Shown: positions 32,421 through 44,189, counted from the stretch's first letter. The stretch: 64,000 nucleotides of DNA from Macrothele yani (GCA_039090855.1 CM077001.1:119290922-119354921); one strand, 5' to 3'. Notes: generated from the letters alone by a model not told the origin. Numbers and translations: made by a program.

Positions 32421-33489
32421 CAATCTCTCCAGTGCAAAATTAATGAATTAAAAAAAATAAACAGTATCAATCTCTCAGTATTTTTGTAAACAGTTCCATC
32501 AGTCTCTCTAGGGAAAATATGCAAATCTATCTATCTATCGCCATACTTTCGAGCATAGTTGCAAATCTATACAGGTAAAAATAACAAAAAGAAATTCTTG
32601 TTTTACAAATTTTGATTGGATCGAAATTTTTTATCATTGATAAAAGATATTTTAATAGTACATAATCATTAAATAGATAAAAGAAAAAAAAGGAAAGTGT
32701 TAATACAAATAATCATTGGACGAAAAAGAATCCAATCCGTGGAAAGTACTTACTAAGCGATGTAGGATTTCAGTAATTAGTACCTGGCTGGCAGAAAGGG
32801 ATGAATGGGAGAATGGCTTCTAAGAGGCAGCCAGCCAACTGAGCCTGTACATTACTGCGCTCATTCCGCTCCTGTCATATCTTGTTTACTTACACTAATC
32901 ACAGGGATTTCAGTTTCGAGATTGCGCAATTTAACCGACATAATCCCGTAACAAATGGATTTGCAGCTCCAAAACTGCTGGCGCTTATGGCATTTCTGGG
33001 AGCAGGGCAATTTTTGTTTCGCTTTGGAAAAGCCTGGGAGATTTCTTTTCTAAAGTGGGAACGAAGAAGCCGTTCCCTTCAATGGCCTCACGGCAGATTG
33101 AGCAGCAATTAGCGAAGCTTAAATGCGCGGGCAAATTGTGACATTTAGCTTTTCCCTCATTAGTGCAAGAAGCTCGCCTTCTTAACCTTTTTGGAGATAT
33201 TGCTTTGCCTCGAAAAGGGAGTTTGCTTCTGTCTTCTTTGTTTCAAACTCGGAATGACGGAATTCCAGCCTCGGCGAACGATACAAACTGGCTGAGAAGC
33301 GTGCTCTGACCTTCCTAAGCATAGATCACAGAAAATTACGACAGAAATGTAATTAGCTTTATTACATTACAACGTTGCGTTATTAACGTGTCATTAATCT
33401 TAGCTCCAGATAAGATCTCGGGGGGCAGTTTTTAACAGGAGAAATCTGTGATAAACACAAATTTCACCGAGAAAAGCAAATTGTAGTGG
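32421..33489. other. No recognised gene or repeat
   Basis: One of the longer stretches without any recognisable transposon. A CTAT microsatellite lies near 32525. A 76-codon frame (32882-33112) shows no known motif. It may be old host intergenic DNA. Confidence 0.4.
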
Positions 33490-33503
33490 CTTTTCAATTA
33501 CAT

Positions 33504-33669
33504 TTTTTTTATTAGAGGTTTAACGACCACCGTGAGCAAAACAATGGGCTATAAGCACTCGCCCTTCCCTAATTTAGGGTTCCAGGGAAGGGAGAGAGCC
33601 AGCGCCGTAAGACAAACGCAACATCCTATGCCTCACCTGGAACTCGAACCCGGACCCCTTTCAGACGAA
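33504..33669 (-). mobile_element. SINE A copy 6 (5'-truncated)
   Basis: A 14-bp target duplication, CTTTTCAATTACAT (33490-33503 and 33670-33683), frames it exactly. It is truncated inside the tRNA-like head (ends at TTTCAGACGAA) and lost CACTGG from the body. Truncation on the 5' side is expected for LINE-driven reverse transcription. Confidence 0.95.
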
Positions 33670-33738
33670 CTTTTCAATTACATCAAGAGGTGAACCGTAA
33701 ATAACTAAAGTTAAAAATCGTCATGCACTTGAGACAAG

Positions 33739-34585
33739 CAGGGCCCGATTTACACAGAATCGGGCCCAAACAGGGTTTCGTGAATCGGGCCGAAACACGC
33801 ATAACTGGATAATTCTCACGCTCACAAACCACAAGGCGAGGCCTCCCACCCGTCTGCTTTCTTGAAAGAGTAAGTACATTTGTCGCCACTAAATATTATT
33901 AATTAATTTAAAAATTGATTTAATAAATGGGACACTGTGCGGGGAAAAATAGAAAATAATATGAACTTTTATTAAATCTTAATATTAGCACAGATATTCG
34001 CACTTAAAAATATAGACTGGTAAGTAAAACGGTATTTAATAGCTTAGTATTCCTATTTTCGCGTTTAATTACGCAACAATTCAAATATGCACAGATGTTA
34101 AGTTATTCATCGCTTTTTAATTTTATTTTTAACCGATGAACATTATTTAGACTTGGTAAAGACTGATTTCTTTGGAGGGGGGGGGGGGTAAGGTGAACTT
34201 TCATGTAGCTGATTAAGCATCTGTGATGCGTTCAATATTATAGTAGAATAATTCTATTAACAGAGCAATGATACTTAGTTATGAGCAAACACGCATAACT
34301 GGATAATTTTCACGCTCACAAAAGCACATTATTCTGCTCATTAATTCACTTAATTTAGACCTAAGCAATTTTGAAATCTCATACTTTACACGATGAAATA
34401 CTCAAAGCTTCTATAAAGTGCCTTAGCAGAGCAAAACCTGTCTCAAGAAGTGTATAGTATAAACAAAAAGACTTTTCTTCCATTCATAATAATTAATTAA
34501 TGAAAAAAAGCATAACTTTTTTGCATGGAGATCCTGGGGCCCCCTTAAATGCGGGGCCCTAGGCCTAGGCGTAAATCAGGCCCTA
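33739..34585. mobile_element. Non-autonomous hAT-like element
   Basis: The left end is CAGGGCCCGATTTAC and the inverted right end is TAGGGCCTGATTTACGCC. The flanking octamers GAGACAAG and ACGACAAG match at 6 of 8 positions. The inside is AT-rich and non-coding. A ~38-bp direct repeat, ACACGCATAACTGGATAATT..., lies at 33795 and 34288. It has a G-run near 34177. Confidence 0.6.
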
Positions 34586-34654
34586 ACGACAAGCATCGGA
34601 ATATGGCTCACTTTTCCACATTTCTTGCACAGCAAGTTTCCAGCTTTAATTGAT

Positions 34655-34745
34655 GTTGCGTTTGCACCTTTAGAACTGGTTCTCTCCCTTCTTTTTGGAA
34701 TTAGTAGCTCTAAATTAGAGATGGGACGACTCCTTACACCCTTAC
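34655..34745 (+). mobile_element. SINE A remnant (old)
   Basis: GATGTTGCGTTTGC, GGTTCTCTCCCTTC, CTAAATTAGAGATGGGACGA and CTCCTTACA follow the order of the SINE A body, with many changes. Head and tail are missing. Confidence 0.65.
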
Positions 34746-34891
34746 CTACTCGTACAGGTCGTTCAGCACTGGAAGGAAATAAATTAAAAGCACCCCGTTG
34801 CAACACCAACAGAACATAAAAATCTGATTTTCCGCTTTTTTAAATCCATCAACACTATTTAATCCAAAAATGCTCTCCACTCGGTGTCTAG

Positions 34892-35211
34892 GAGCAGCGG
34901 GTGGCCAAGTGGTTAGCGTTCGTGATTGACACGGAGAAATCTCGGGGTGTTCGATCCCAGGCGGGTACGAACGCTCGAACCACTAAATATCCGCCGTGGG
35001 TCGGATGGGTACTTTAAGCTGTCGGGCCCAGGTACTGGCACCTCGGTTATACACAACAGAGTCTTCCTCCCCCTTTCTAACTCACTTTCGTGTCACTTTC
35101 CTATCGGGCACTCTAGCCCAAATCTCCTAGTTTCCTATTTCTAAGGGTTTAGACACTCCCTGGAGTTAGACACTCCCTTCTGAAAATCCTCTATATATGA
35201 TTTGATCTGAT
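34892..35211 (+). mobile_element. SINE B copy 2
   Basis: Closely follows copy 1: head GCGGGTGGCCAAGTGGTTAG, B box TGTTCGATCCC, CACTAAATATCCGCCGTGGG, CTTTCCTATCGGGCACTC, and tail TATATATGATTTGATCTGAT. Flanking repeats CACTCGGTGTCTA (34879-34891) and CACTCGGTGCCTA (from 35212) are a 13-bp target duplication with one mismatch. The target is again the head of a SINE A copy. Confidence 0.9.
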
Positions 35212-35395
35212 CACTCGGTGCCTAAGTAGCCAGAGGAGTGTGTTCCTGACTAATCGTCCGAGTTGGGCCTGTTCTAGAGTCCCGGTTGAAGTATGTGTGG
35301 TGTACTGGTACTGGGACACACTGATTCTTTCCCTTCCACGGAACGAGTGAGTGACACAAAATTAGGGACCGTCAACACCCTATAGTAGAGGTTTG
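35212..35395 (+). mobile_element. SINE A remnant split by SINE B copy 2
   Basis: CTCGGTGCCTAAGTAGCC, ACTAATCGTCCGAG, CCTTCCACGGAACGAGTG and AAATTAGGGACCGTC follow SINE A order but are strongly diverged. Confidence 0.65.
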
Positions 35396-35525
35396 CAAGA
35401 GACCTAACTTTGGAAAGCCTGGCTCTGGTTCTAACTTTAAGAGCCCGGCCCGACACGTTCCAAACTTTTATCAGGCGTTCTCTGCCACTTATTGTAAATA
35501 ATGTATGGCTTTTTCTAGAGCAGGG

Positions 35526-35958
35526 CAGGGGTCTTTAACCGCGGAACGCTTTTTAATATTCCGCGAGACATCCACAAAGGAAATTATAAAATGGAAATAA
35601 TGGAAAAATAATGCATTTTCGAAGTGGTGAAATGAATGTCCAAGTACTTTTCATACGTGGACTCTGAATTTCCGAGTCTGGTATGAGCTATGCTGCTATA
35701 AATTATACAATTGTTACTCTGAAAAGTACTGAAAATGTGAGCATATCAGGTACCCATTTCGGACTTTTTGTAACATAGCTATCATATTAATTGCATCGTT
35801 TCTCCCGAAAGTTAAGTTTCAGGATACAAAACCTATTCGAAATAACCGATACCCATAGCAAATACATGCATTTTTATTTTTTATTTTTCATATGTCCCGT
35901 GAGTGCTATTCTACTTTGAAATGCTGTCCGCGATTCAGAAAAGGATGAAGACTCCCTG
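35526..35958. mobile_element. Possible hAT-type MITE
   Basis: Left CAGGGGTCTTTAACC and inverted right CAGGGAGTCTTCATCC resemble each other as hAT ends do. I could not find a convincing 8-bp duplication, so the call is tentative. No coding content. Confidence 0.35.
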
Positions 35959-36021
35959 CTTCAAGGAAACATAGCTACTCTATTGAACTGTAGTAACAGA
36001 AACATATATATATATTCAGGA

Positions 36022-37215
36022 GTGGATTCAGGAGTGGCTACAGCACAATAGATCATATCCACGTACTGAGAGAACTAATTGAAAGAGCGAGGGAATATGA
36101 ACTTCCATTGTGCATGGCTTTTATCGATTATGAAAAAGCCTTTGATTCGGTGAAACCATCAGCAGTTACAATGGCTCTGAAATCCTGCGGTATTGAAGAT
36201 GCATACATTAATATTATTAATAACATCTATGAAAATGCAAGTGCAAAGATTCGGCTGTTTGAAAATACAACACACATAAAAATTGGAAAGGGATTGAGAC
36301 AAGGTGACACCATATCTCCGAAGCTCTTTAATGCGACATTGGAAAATGTCTTTCAATCACTGAACTGGGAAAACAAAGGCATAAAGATTAATGGAGATTA
36401 TCTAACCCACCTTCGTTTTGCTGATGACGTAGTCATTTTTGCAACTACCCCATCAGAGCTGCAGAGTATGATCCAGGAACTTGCTGACAAGAGTAAAGAA
36501 GTGGGATTAAAAATGAACTTTCAGAAGACAAAAGTGATGTTCAATGCTTTTACAAGAAATGAAGATTTATCGATTGATGGAGAAAAGCTGGAGATAACAG
36601 ACACGTACGTTTATCTTGGACAGCAGATATCAAGTGAGGGTCACATTGGTGAAGAAATTAATCGGCGTACAAAACTTGCCTGGAGAGCTTTTGGAAGAAA
36701 CAGCATAATTTTCAAGAGCAATATGCCATTATGTCTTAAAAGAAAAGTGTTTGATGAATGCATCCTTCCAGTGCTTACGTATATTGCAGAGACGTGGACC
36801 TTAGCTAAAAGAGACATACAAAGGCTGCAGACAACTCAAAGAAGCCTGGAGAGGTGCATGCTTGGTGTAACCAGGAGAGATAAGAAGAGGAACACGTGGA
36901 TCCGAAAAATGACAAGAGTGGAAGACATCATGATCAGAGTTAAATCCCTGAAATGGCAATGGGCTGGACATACTGCCAGAAGAACAGACCATCGATGGAC
37001 AGCCGAAATTTTAGATTGGATTCCAAGGGACAGGAAAAGACCCAGAAGAAGACCACATGGAAGATGGGTGGATGAAATTCGAAAGTATGCGGGAGTGACA
37101 TGGAGGAGACTGGCACAAGACAGACCGTTGTGGAGGAAACTTGGGGAGACCTTCGTCCAGCAGTGGATTGATAATAGTTGACAATGATGATGACGATGAT
37201 GATATATATATATAT
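36022..37215 (+). mobile_element. RTE-clade LINE, copy A (5'-truncated)
   Basis: It starts inside the reverse transcriptase, at GGATTCAGGAGTGGC, and ends with GTTGACAATGATGATGACGATGATG, a GAT-repeat tail as in RTE elements. AT microsatellite lies on both sides. Very similar to copy B (41.1-44.2 kb), so both are probably young. Confidence 0.9.
36024..37181 (+). CDS. RTE reverse transcriptase, C-terminal part
   Basis: An uninterrupted frame of 385 codons ending TGA at 37179-37181, with no start of its own because the element is truncated; the first ATG is 36108. Motifs: GFRSGYSTIDHI, AFIDYEKAFDSV (first catalytic Asp), GKGLRQGDTISPKLFN, and LRFADDVVIFA (FADD site, about 36416). The C-terminal region reads WAGHTARRTDHRW and HGRWVDEIRKYAGVTW, typical of RTE/BovB-group enzymes. 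It lacks the endonuclease and the first RT blocks, so it cannot mobilise itself. Confidence 0.9.
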   Translation, partial: GFRSGYSTIDHIHVLRELIERAREYELPLCMAFIDYEKAFDSVKPSAVTMALKSCGIEDAYINIINNIYENASAKIRLFENTTHIKIGKGLRQGDTISPKLFNATLENVFQSLNWENKGIKINGDYLTHLRFADDVVIFATTPSELQSMIQELADKSKEVGLKMNFQKTKVMFNAFTRNEDLSIDGEKLEITDTYVYLGQQISSEGHIGEEINRRTKLAWRAFGRNSIIFKSNMPLCLKRKVFDECILPVLTYIAETWTLAKRDIQRLQTTQRSLERCMLGVTRRDKKRNTWIRKMTRVEDIMIRVKSLKWQWAGHTARRTDHRWTAEILDWIPRDRKRPRRRPHGRWVDEIRKYAGVTWRRLAQDRPLWRKLGETFVQQWIDNS

Positions 37216-37228
37216 GCAAACCTTACTA

Positions 37229-38391
37229 CACCGATGGGTAATTCCATTGTGACCACCCTCAACCTAGGGAAATGAGTGCGCCTGGAGACCGAACGGTGGC
37301 GCAGGTGAAGTTTACAGAGCTGTATATATACAACCCAAGGACAGGTTTTCGGTTAGTAGAGTCAGAATGGGAAAACCTCCTTATTTATTGGAGTTTGATA
37401 AGGGACAAAATGTAATGGCACCGCGACTCGGAACTACATTCTCGGAAACAGCGCGGCTTGTGGGTTGTTCACGTGCCGCTGTAGTGAGTACGTAGCAAAA
37501 GTGGTTCACAGATGGCCAAACGACGAACCGTCGTCCAATAGTGTGTCGTCTGCACCTCATAGATGCTAGAGGGGGCGGAGACTGTCGCGCATTGTTCACA
37601 GCGACCGCAGTGCCACAGTGCGACAAATCAACGGTACCTACAACAGTGTGCATCAGGGAAATGTGTAGCAGCACACAGTTCATCGCAGCCTTCTGCGCAT
37701 GTGCCTGCGTAGCTGAAGACCCAGCCCGCTCACTACACGTCATCGCCAACAACGCACGAAATGGGCCTCAGATCATCGAGATTGGACCGTGGATGACTGG
37801 AAGAAAGTTGCCTGGTCTGGCAAGATTCCTGGTGCATCACGTAAGCAGCCCAGTGCTGATACGCCGATTATCAACGGATGCTATGGCACCTGGATGCACT
37901 GTTGGGCGTAAACAGGGCAACGGCGGCGGTGTTATGCTGTGAGCGATATTTTCTTGGGAAACTCTAGGCTCCATTATCGTAATGGCACAATCCCTGACAG
38001 CTGTCAAGTATCTGAACATCGTTGCGATACAAGTTCATCCATTCATGGCAACTGTGTTCCCTGCTGGTGATGGTCATTACAAGCAGGATAATGCGCGATG
38101 CCATACTCCCAGAAGCGTCAAGGAGGGGTTCGAGGAATATGCTGGTGACTTTCTGTTAATGCACTGGTCTCCAAATGCACCTGACATAAACCCAATCAAA
38201 CATTTGTGGTTCGACTTGGAAAAGCGGATTCGCGCTAAATCACCACCACCCTAAAATGTACTGGAACTAGAGGACCTCCTGTTGATATTATGGTACTAGA
38301 TACTTATTGCCACCTCATCGAATCGATGCCTCGCCTAGTGGCCTCTGTTTTGTTATTAGGTTGGTGGTCATAATGTAATGGCACATCGGTG
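37229..38391 (+). mobile_element. Tc1-like element 2
   Basis: Inverted termini CACCGATGGGTAATTCCATT and CACCGATGTGCCATTACATT, each continuing to a -GACCACC block, are flanked by TA (37227-37228 and 38392-38393). Length 1,163 bp. Its right end is 10 bp from Tc1 element 3. Confidence 0.9.
37369..38254 (+). pseudogene. Tc1-like transposase relic (element 2)
   Basis: It starts MGKPPYLLEFDKGQNVMAPR with SETARLVGCSRAAVV, the Tc1 HTH region. Readable later blocks are DRSATVRQI, WTVDDWKKVAWSG (first catalytic region damaged), QDNARCHTPRSVKE (second Asp), and PNAPDINPIKHLWFDLEKRI (third Asp). Multiple frameshifts and stops separate them. Confidence 0.85.
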
Positions 38392-38401
38392 TATATACAT
38401 A

Positions 38402-39586
38402 CACAGTCGAGTCACATTATTGTGACCACCTCCTACATTTGACGTCAACAGCGCGTAGCCAATGAAAGAAGGCACGTGTCGTGAGCTGGCTTGGAGGGTA
38501 TATAAGGTGTGCTGTAGGCTTTCAGGGATAAACGGAGCGATTTATCAGATTTGCAAAAAGGAGTGATTATCGGCTTTTGGACCAAATGTGGCGGTATTTC
38601 TGAAACAGCGTAGTTTGTGAACTGGTCGCGTTCTGCTGTGGTTAAAGCGTATCGTGATCGGAGAAATAGTACCATTGCAAATAAGCGACGTGGAAACTGT
38701 GGAGCACTGCGTGTCATTGATGACAGAGGTGAATGTCGGCTGCAAAGGTGCGTGAGGGCCTATCGACACACCACAGTGAAGCAACTGACTGGCCGAATGA
38801 ACCAGGAGTCTGCGGTAGGCGTGTCTAAAACGACAGTTCAGCGAACCCTGCTGCGTATGGGGCTCCGATGCAGATGGACCTTTGATAACGAAGGCGCATC
38901 GGCAGAAAAGACTTACATTTCCACGGCTGTATCGGAATTGGACCTCCGCTGATTGGCAAAAGATTGCCTTCTCCGATGAATCACGTTTTCTGCTTCATGG
39001 AAGGGATGGACGTTGGCGTATAAGGCGAGAAACATCGGAGAACAAACAATCTTCAACTATTTCTGAAGAACACAAGCTGGTGGGGGCAGCGTTATGGTCT
39101 GGGGAATGTTTTCGTGGCATTCCCTGGGTCCACTCATACTTGTGGAAGGCACTATGGACCGAATTCGTTAAGAATCCATCCTTGCCGACAATGTACACCC
39201 ATACATGCTAATTTAATTGTCTTCCCACGGACGGATGGCATCTTCCAGCACGTCAATGCGACGTTTCGCACAGCTAGAAATGTCCGAGAGTGGTTGGAAG
39301 AGCACGATGAAAAATTCAAAGTACTTCCCTGGCCCCCTAATTCCCCAGACATAAACCGAATTGGGCATCTGTGGGACCACCTCGATCGTGTTGTTCGCTC
39401 TATGGTTCCTCCACCACGCACCCTCCAGCAGCTGTCAGATGCACTGCAGTCGCATGTCTCCACATACTTTGAACACCTTCCAGCACCTTGTTGAGTCCCT
39501 CCCGGCCCGTCTAACTGCTGTCCGCGCTGCACACGGCGGTTACTCTGGATGTTGGCTGGTAGTTACAATAAAGTGAGTCGACTGTG
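38402..39586 (+). mobile_element. Tc1-like element 3
   Basis: Inverted termini CACAGTCGAGTCACATTATT and CACAGTCGACTCACTTTATT, then GTGACCACC / GTAACTACC, with TA flanks (38400-38401 and 39587-39588). 1,185 bp. The inner part of its terminus resembles that of element 2, so the two are related subfamilies. Confidence 0.9.
38520..39494 (+). pseudogene. Tc1-like transposase relic (element 3)
   Basis: Blocks in order: SDLQKGVIIGFWTKCGGISE, VSKTTVQRTLLRMGLRCR, RNWTSADWQKIAFSDESRF (first Asp intact), FQHVNATFRTARNVREWLEE (second Asp changed to Val), and WPPNSPDINRIGHLWDHLDR (third Asp intact). Several frameshifts break it. Confidence 0.85.
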
Positions 39587-39589
39587 TAT

Positions 39590-41090
39590 ATGCATACGAT
39601 ATTTACACATACATTTGTATACACTATAGGAACAGTATGACTTCCTATCTACTGTTTAGATCCTCTGTCAGCCGTTACTACTGCATTATGCGACAAGGCG
39701 TGGGCCCCGCAAATTGCAGGAAATATTGGAAAGCATAATGTTTTGCACTTGTTCATAGTGTACACATACTACATTTTCTAGGCTTTTTATTTTTGTTATA
39801 CAATATAAAAATGCCCTTTTCTAAGCCTTATAATTTTTTATGTAATACAAAAAATTATAAGCCTTATAATTTTTAAGCCACTTTCATCTTTGCCTCTGCT
39901 TGAATCTTGAAACAAGACCCCAGCGTCGTGGAGGGAAGTTCTTTATGAAAGCATGAGTACTGAAAGCGTTCATCTATGATCGTTTTGAAAACCTGACGCT
40001 TCTGAAGTCATTCACAAGGTTTTGTAAAGATCCTTCCCGCTTTTAGTTAGAAGCATGAAATAACAGAAAAGAAAGAAATTTCGTCACAAAACTTATATCA
40101 AGAAGAATAAACTTTTAATGCAAAACACTGTGAGAATAGTTTAACTTGTAAATTACCCAAGGAATCACCGCATTTAAATTTTGGCCTTTCATCTTCCGTT
40201 TCTGACCCCTCCGTACGTGATGTGAAGCGCGCGCGAGCGCGCGTGTGTATGTGTGTGTGTGACCACAGTAAAAAAGTAGGTATCGTGTCTTCTCTTTTTT
40301 TCATTTTCCGCTCTCTTTTTCTTATATAGTAATAGCTGATTATCCGGAGTACTGGGGAAGAAACCGTCTGTAATATTAATGAAAGGAAGGAGTGTAAAGT
40401 AATTTTGTTAATTAATTTATTTCGGCATTCATTATTTATTTTCTTCTGTTTCCAGCATATTCAAGATAAAATACTGTTTTAAGGCTGTCTTTAAATGAGT
40501 GTTAGTGTTCATCTTCTGCGATATATGGCGCAAAAAAATCAGCCCTTGAGCGTGGCTTTTACGTCTTGAGTGACTGTCCCAGAAGTTGGTGTCAGTAAAT
40601 CACTGCATACCTCACCATATTCAGCATGGAAGCAGTCTCTCGTTGGCTGCACAATGAAAAGGCAAAATACGCGCTGTTATGTTTTGACCAATGACGTTCT
40701 TTTGGGGTGGAGCCCAGTAAGTAAGCGGAGGTTTTATAGCTCAAATTCAGGAGTTTTCTGCTAATGTACAAATTTTCTCTTCAAAATATGAGGGTACAGT
40801 AAGATTTAAGATGATCTATAGAAGACAAGATTCCAATCTCACTTTTGCCCCTATTCATTGATTTCTATTTAGCTCAGATAATTAGAAAAATTAGACAGAA
40901 ACACTGCTATGCTAACTTATCGCGCCATCTAGCGCCAAAATGGAATACTTTACAATCAGATAAATTCAATTAAAAAAATCCTAATACATTTTTCGGAATA
41001 ATAACTCTTACATATTGATAACGCGGAACAGTACACCAATTATGTATAAAATAGCAACTATAGTAGTGATCCGATTATTTAGCGTAGGAA
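39590..41090. other. No recognised gene
   Basis: Contains a 12-bp inverted repeat TTATAATTTTTT/AAAAAATTATAA near 39826-39860 and a GCGC/GTGT microsatellite at about 40225-40262. Short reading frames lack motifs. Confidence 0.45.
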
Positions 41091-41114
41091 TATATATCAT
41101 CATCATCATCATTG

Positions 41115-42929
41115 TCAACCATTATCAATCCACTGCTGGACGAAGGTCTCCCCAAGTTTCCTCCACAACGGTCTGTCTTGTGCCAGTCTCCTCCATGTCA
41201 CTCCCGCATATTTACGAATTTCATCCACCCATCTCCCATGTGGTCTTTTTCTGGGTCTTTTCCTGTCCCTTGGAATCCAATCTAAAATTTCGGCTGTCCA
41301 TCGATGGTCTGTCCTTCTGGCAGTATGTCCAGCCCATTGCCATTTCAGGGATTTAACCCTGATCATGATGTCTTCCACTCTCGTCATTTTTCGGATCCAC
41401 GAGTTTCTCTTCTTATCTCTCCTGGTTATACCAAGCATGCACCTCTCCATGCTTCTTTGAGTTGTCTGCAGCCTTTGTATGTCTCTTTTAGTTAAGGTCC
41501 ACGTCTTTGCACCATACGTAAGCACTGGAAGGATGCATTGATGAAACACTTTTCTTTTAAGACATAATGGCATATTGCTCTTGAAAATTATGCTGTTTCT
41601 TCCAAAAGCTCTCCAGGCAAGTTTTGTACGCCGATTAATTTCTTCATCAATGTGACCCTCACTTGATATCTGCTGTCCAAGATAAACATACGTATCTGTT
41701 ATCTCCAGTTTTTCTCCATCAATCGATAAATCTTCATTTCTTGTAAAAGCATTGAACATCACTTTTGTCTTCTGAAAATTCATTTTTAATCCCACTTCTT
41801 TACTCTTGTCAGCAAGTTCCTGGATCATACTCTGCAGCTCTTATGGGGTAGTTGCAAAAATGACTACGTCATCAGCAAAACGAAGGTGGGTTAGATAATC
41901 TCCATTAATCTTTATCCCTTTGTTTTCCCAGTTCAGTGATTGAAAGACATTTTCCAATGTGGCATTAAAGAGCTTCGGAGATATGGTGTCACCTTGTCTC
42001 ACTCCCTTTCCAATTTTTATGTGTGTTGTATTTTCAAACAGCCGAATCTTTGCAGTTGCATTTTCATAGATGTTATTAATAATATTAATGTATGCATCTT
42101 CAATACCGCAGGATTTCAGAGCCGTGGTAACTGCTGATGGTTTCACCGAATCAAAGGCTTTTTCATAATCGATAAAAGCCATGCACAATGGAAGTTCATA
42201 TTCCCTCGCTCTTTCAATTAGTTCTCTCAGTACGTGGATATGATCTATTGTGCTGTAGCCACTCCTGAATCCAGCTTGTTCTCTCGGTTGAGCCATGTCC
42301 AGTGTTACCTTCAAGCGGTGTGAAAGAACTTTAGTGAAGATTTTATAAACCACTGATAGGAGGCTGATAGGTCTGTAGTTCCTGAGATCCTCAATGTCAC
42401 CTTTTTTATGTAGCAGGATCATTGTAGCATTGTTCCAATCCTCAGGAATCTTCCCTTCATTAAGGCATCGAGTGAAAATTTGGGCGAGTACTGTTTCGAT
42501 TTCTCCACTTGCTTCTTGTATGATGTCTATAGTAATTCCATCTTCTCCTGGAGCTTTCCCCCGCTTCATGTTCTTGATTGCATGAGCAACTTCTGCTGGG
42601 AGGACTGGAAGAACTCTGGTACCTTTCATGATGTCTGGAGTACATGTATCATCCTTTTCATATAATTTGGAGTAGAAATCTTTCACTCTTGTCAAAATTT
42701 CGCCTCTATTTCTTGTTATAGAACCATCTTCTTTTCTCAGAGCCATAATCTGTTTTCTTCCCTTACTGAGATGTCCCTTTGCTATCTTAAGGCTTTGGTT
42801 GTTTTCAATTGCTTTCCTCACTAGCTCACAGTTGAATTTCCTTACGTCTTCAGTGATACTTTTTCGTGTTGTCTTGCATAGCTCTATATATTCCACTTTG
42901 GAAGTCACATCTTCTTTAGTTGTCCTCAT
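41115..42929 (-). pseudogene. RTE ORF2, reverse transcriptase part
   Basis: It continues from MRTTKEDVTSK through GKAPGEDGITIDII, LRNYRPISLLSVVYKIFTKV, AFIDYEKAFDSV, GKGVRQGDTISPKLFN and LRFADDVVIFA (FADD). A TAA at about 41829-41831 replaces the serine codon found in copy A (ATTP-Ser-ELQS). The C-terminal 237 codons are then open to TGA at 41115. Apart from the frameshift and this stop, the enzyme is complete. Confidence 0.9.
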
Positions 42930-44068
42930 CTCTCTTCTTTTTGCATCAACATTTTGGTTTTTCCTGATAATTTGTTCACATGCAACTTGTTCTTAGACCC
43001 AGCTAATTTTGTTGCTGTTTCCATTAGAGCTTTGGTTACGTTTCTGTTAACTTCCGAAATATCCATTTCTTCCGATGTTAGGCCTTCTAAAGCAGAGAAT
43101 CTGTTCTTCAGTTCCAACTTGAAAGTATTATGGTGTTTTTTAAGGTTGGTTATGTCAATACATTTTGTTTGTCTTATGAGCTTGCCACGTTCCAGTTTAG
43201 TGTTGAGGTGCATCTTACATCTCACCAATCTATGGTCACTACCTGTGTTGAACTTGTTCAGCACACTGCAGTCTTCGATGACGAATTTTTTGTTACACAT
43301 AATAAAATCAATTTCACTTGTCGTTCCAATTGGATGTCTCCATGTCCATTTCCTGTGTGGCTTTTTCTTGAAAAAGGAGTTCAAGATGAAAAATCCTTCT
43401 GCCTCTGCAAACTCAACGAGAGTATTTCCACGCTGGTTTCTGTTGCCGTGACCGAATTTACCTACTGAAGTTTCATTCTGTTGCCGTTGCCCTATTTTTG
43501 CATTGAAATCTCCCATAATTATCTTCAAGTGCTGCTTACCTTTATTATTTAGATGGCGAATTTCCTCATAAAATTCTTCAATTTCTTCTTCAGGATGACT
43601 TGTGGTGGGTGCATAAGTTTGAATAATCTGAGCCTGGTATCTTCTCGATAGTTTTATAACGAGTCGTGCAGCTCTGTCAGAGGAACTTTCAACTTCTACC
43701 ACTTTATCCTTCAGTTTCTTGTTTATTATAAATCCAACACCACTAGTTCTGCCAGTATCTGTCCCACGATAATAGAAGAGATGTCCACTTTTCAGTTCAA
43801 TGAGATCTTCTCCTTTTCTCCTTACCTCACTTAGCCCGACGATGTCCCACTTGATCCTTTGTAGTTCCTCTTCCAATTCAAGAAGCCTTGAATCAGAAGA
43901 TAGGGAGCGTCCATTGTACGTAGCCAAGGTCAGCATCAGATGGCAGCCTAGTCCGGTCCTCCGGGGATTCTTAGCACCCTCTGCCTTCATGTCGCACTGG
44001 CCGCTGCCTTGGCCAGGTACATTCCAGCTGCCGGAGACTGAGGGCCAAGATTTAAGTTGTGGAATCAT
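42926..44068 (-). pseudogene. RTE ORF2, endonuclease part
   Basis: From ATG 44068 (MIPQLKSWPSVSG). The APE endonuclease shows LTLATYNGRSL (Asn), DIVGLSEVRR (Glu), TYAPTTSHPE, MGDFNAKIG (Asp, Asn), TSEIDFIMC and GSDHRLVRC (Asp, His), so all catalytic sites are present. Proteins of this kind are often mis-annotated as 'craniofacial development protein 2'. The frame ends early at 42926 by a one-base loss in an A-rich run; the next frame continues directly. Confidence 0.9.
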
Positions 44069-44189
44069 TTTGGAGGTGTTTGGCCATAACTCACCACGCT
44101 GGCCAAGCGGGTTGGTGAGTGTGGGATAGCATTTCCTCTGATCCCGATGGTATAGTTATACCGCTATTTGCGGTCGTCAGAGATATATA

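Larger units (their letters stand above)
41094..44180 (-). mobile_element. RTE-clade LINE, copy B (nearly full length)
   Basis: On the minus strand the 5' region (about 44070-44180, including AGAGGAAATGCTATCCC) leads into one long ORF with endonuclease and reverse transcriptase, then the GATGATGATG tail at 41094-41115. The flanks are AT microsatellite (ATATATAT on both sides). Its ORF has only one frameshift and one stop, so it is recent. Confidence 0.9.

Noticed and set aside
32882..33112. Possible host exon (76 codons)
   Set aside because: No known motif, no clear splice pattern and no supporting neighbour.
11955..33683. A TTACAT target motif for the LINE/SINE A machinery
   Set aside because: It is seen at three insertions but in mixed orientation, and is absent at the well-defined copy at 58987; AT-rich chance is likely.
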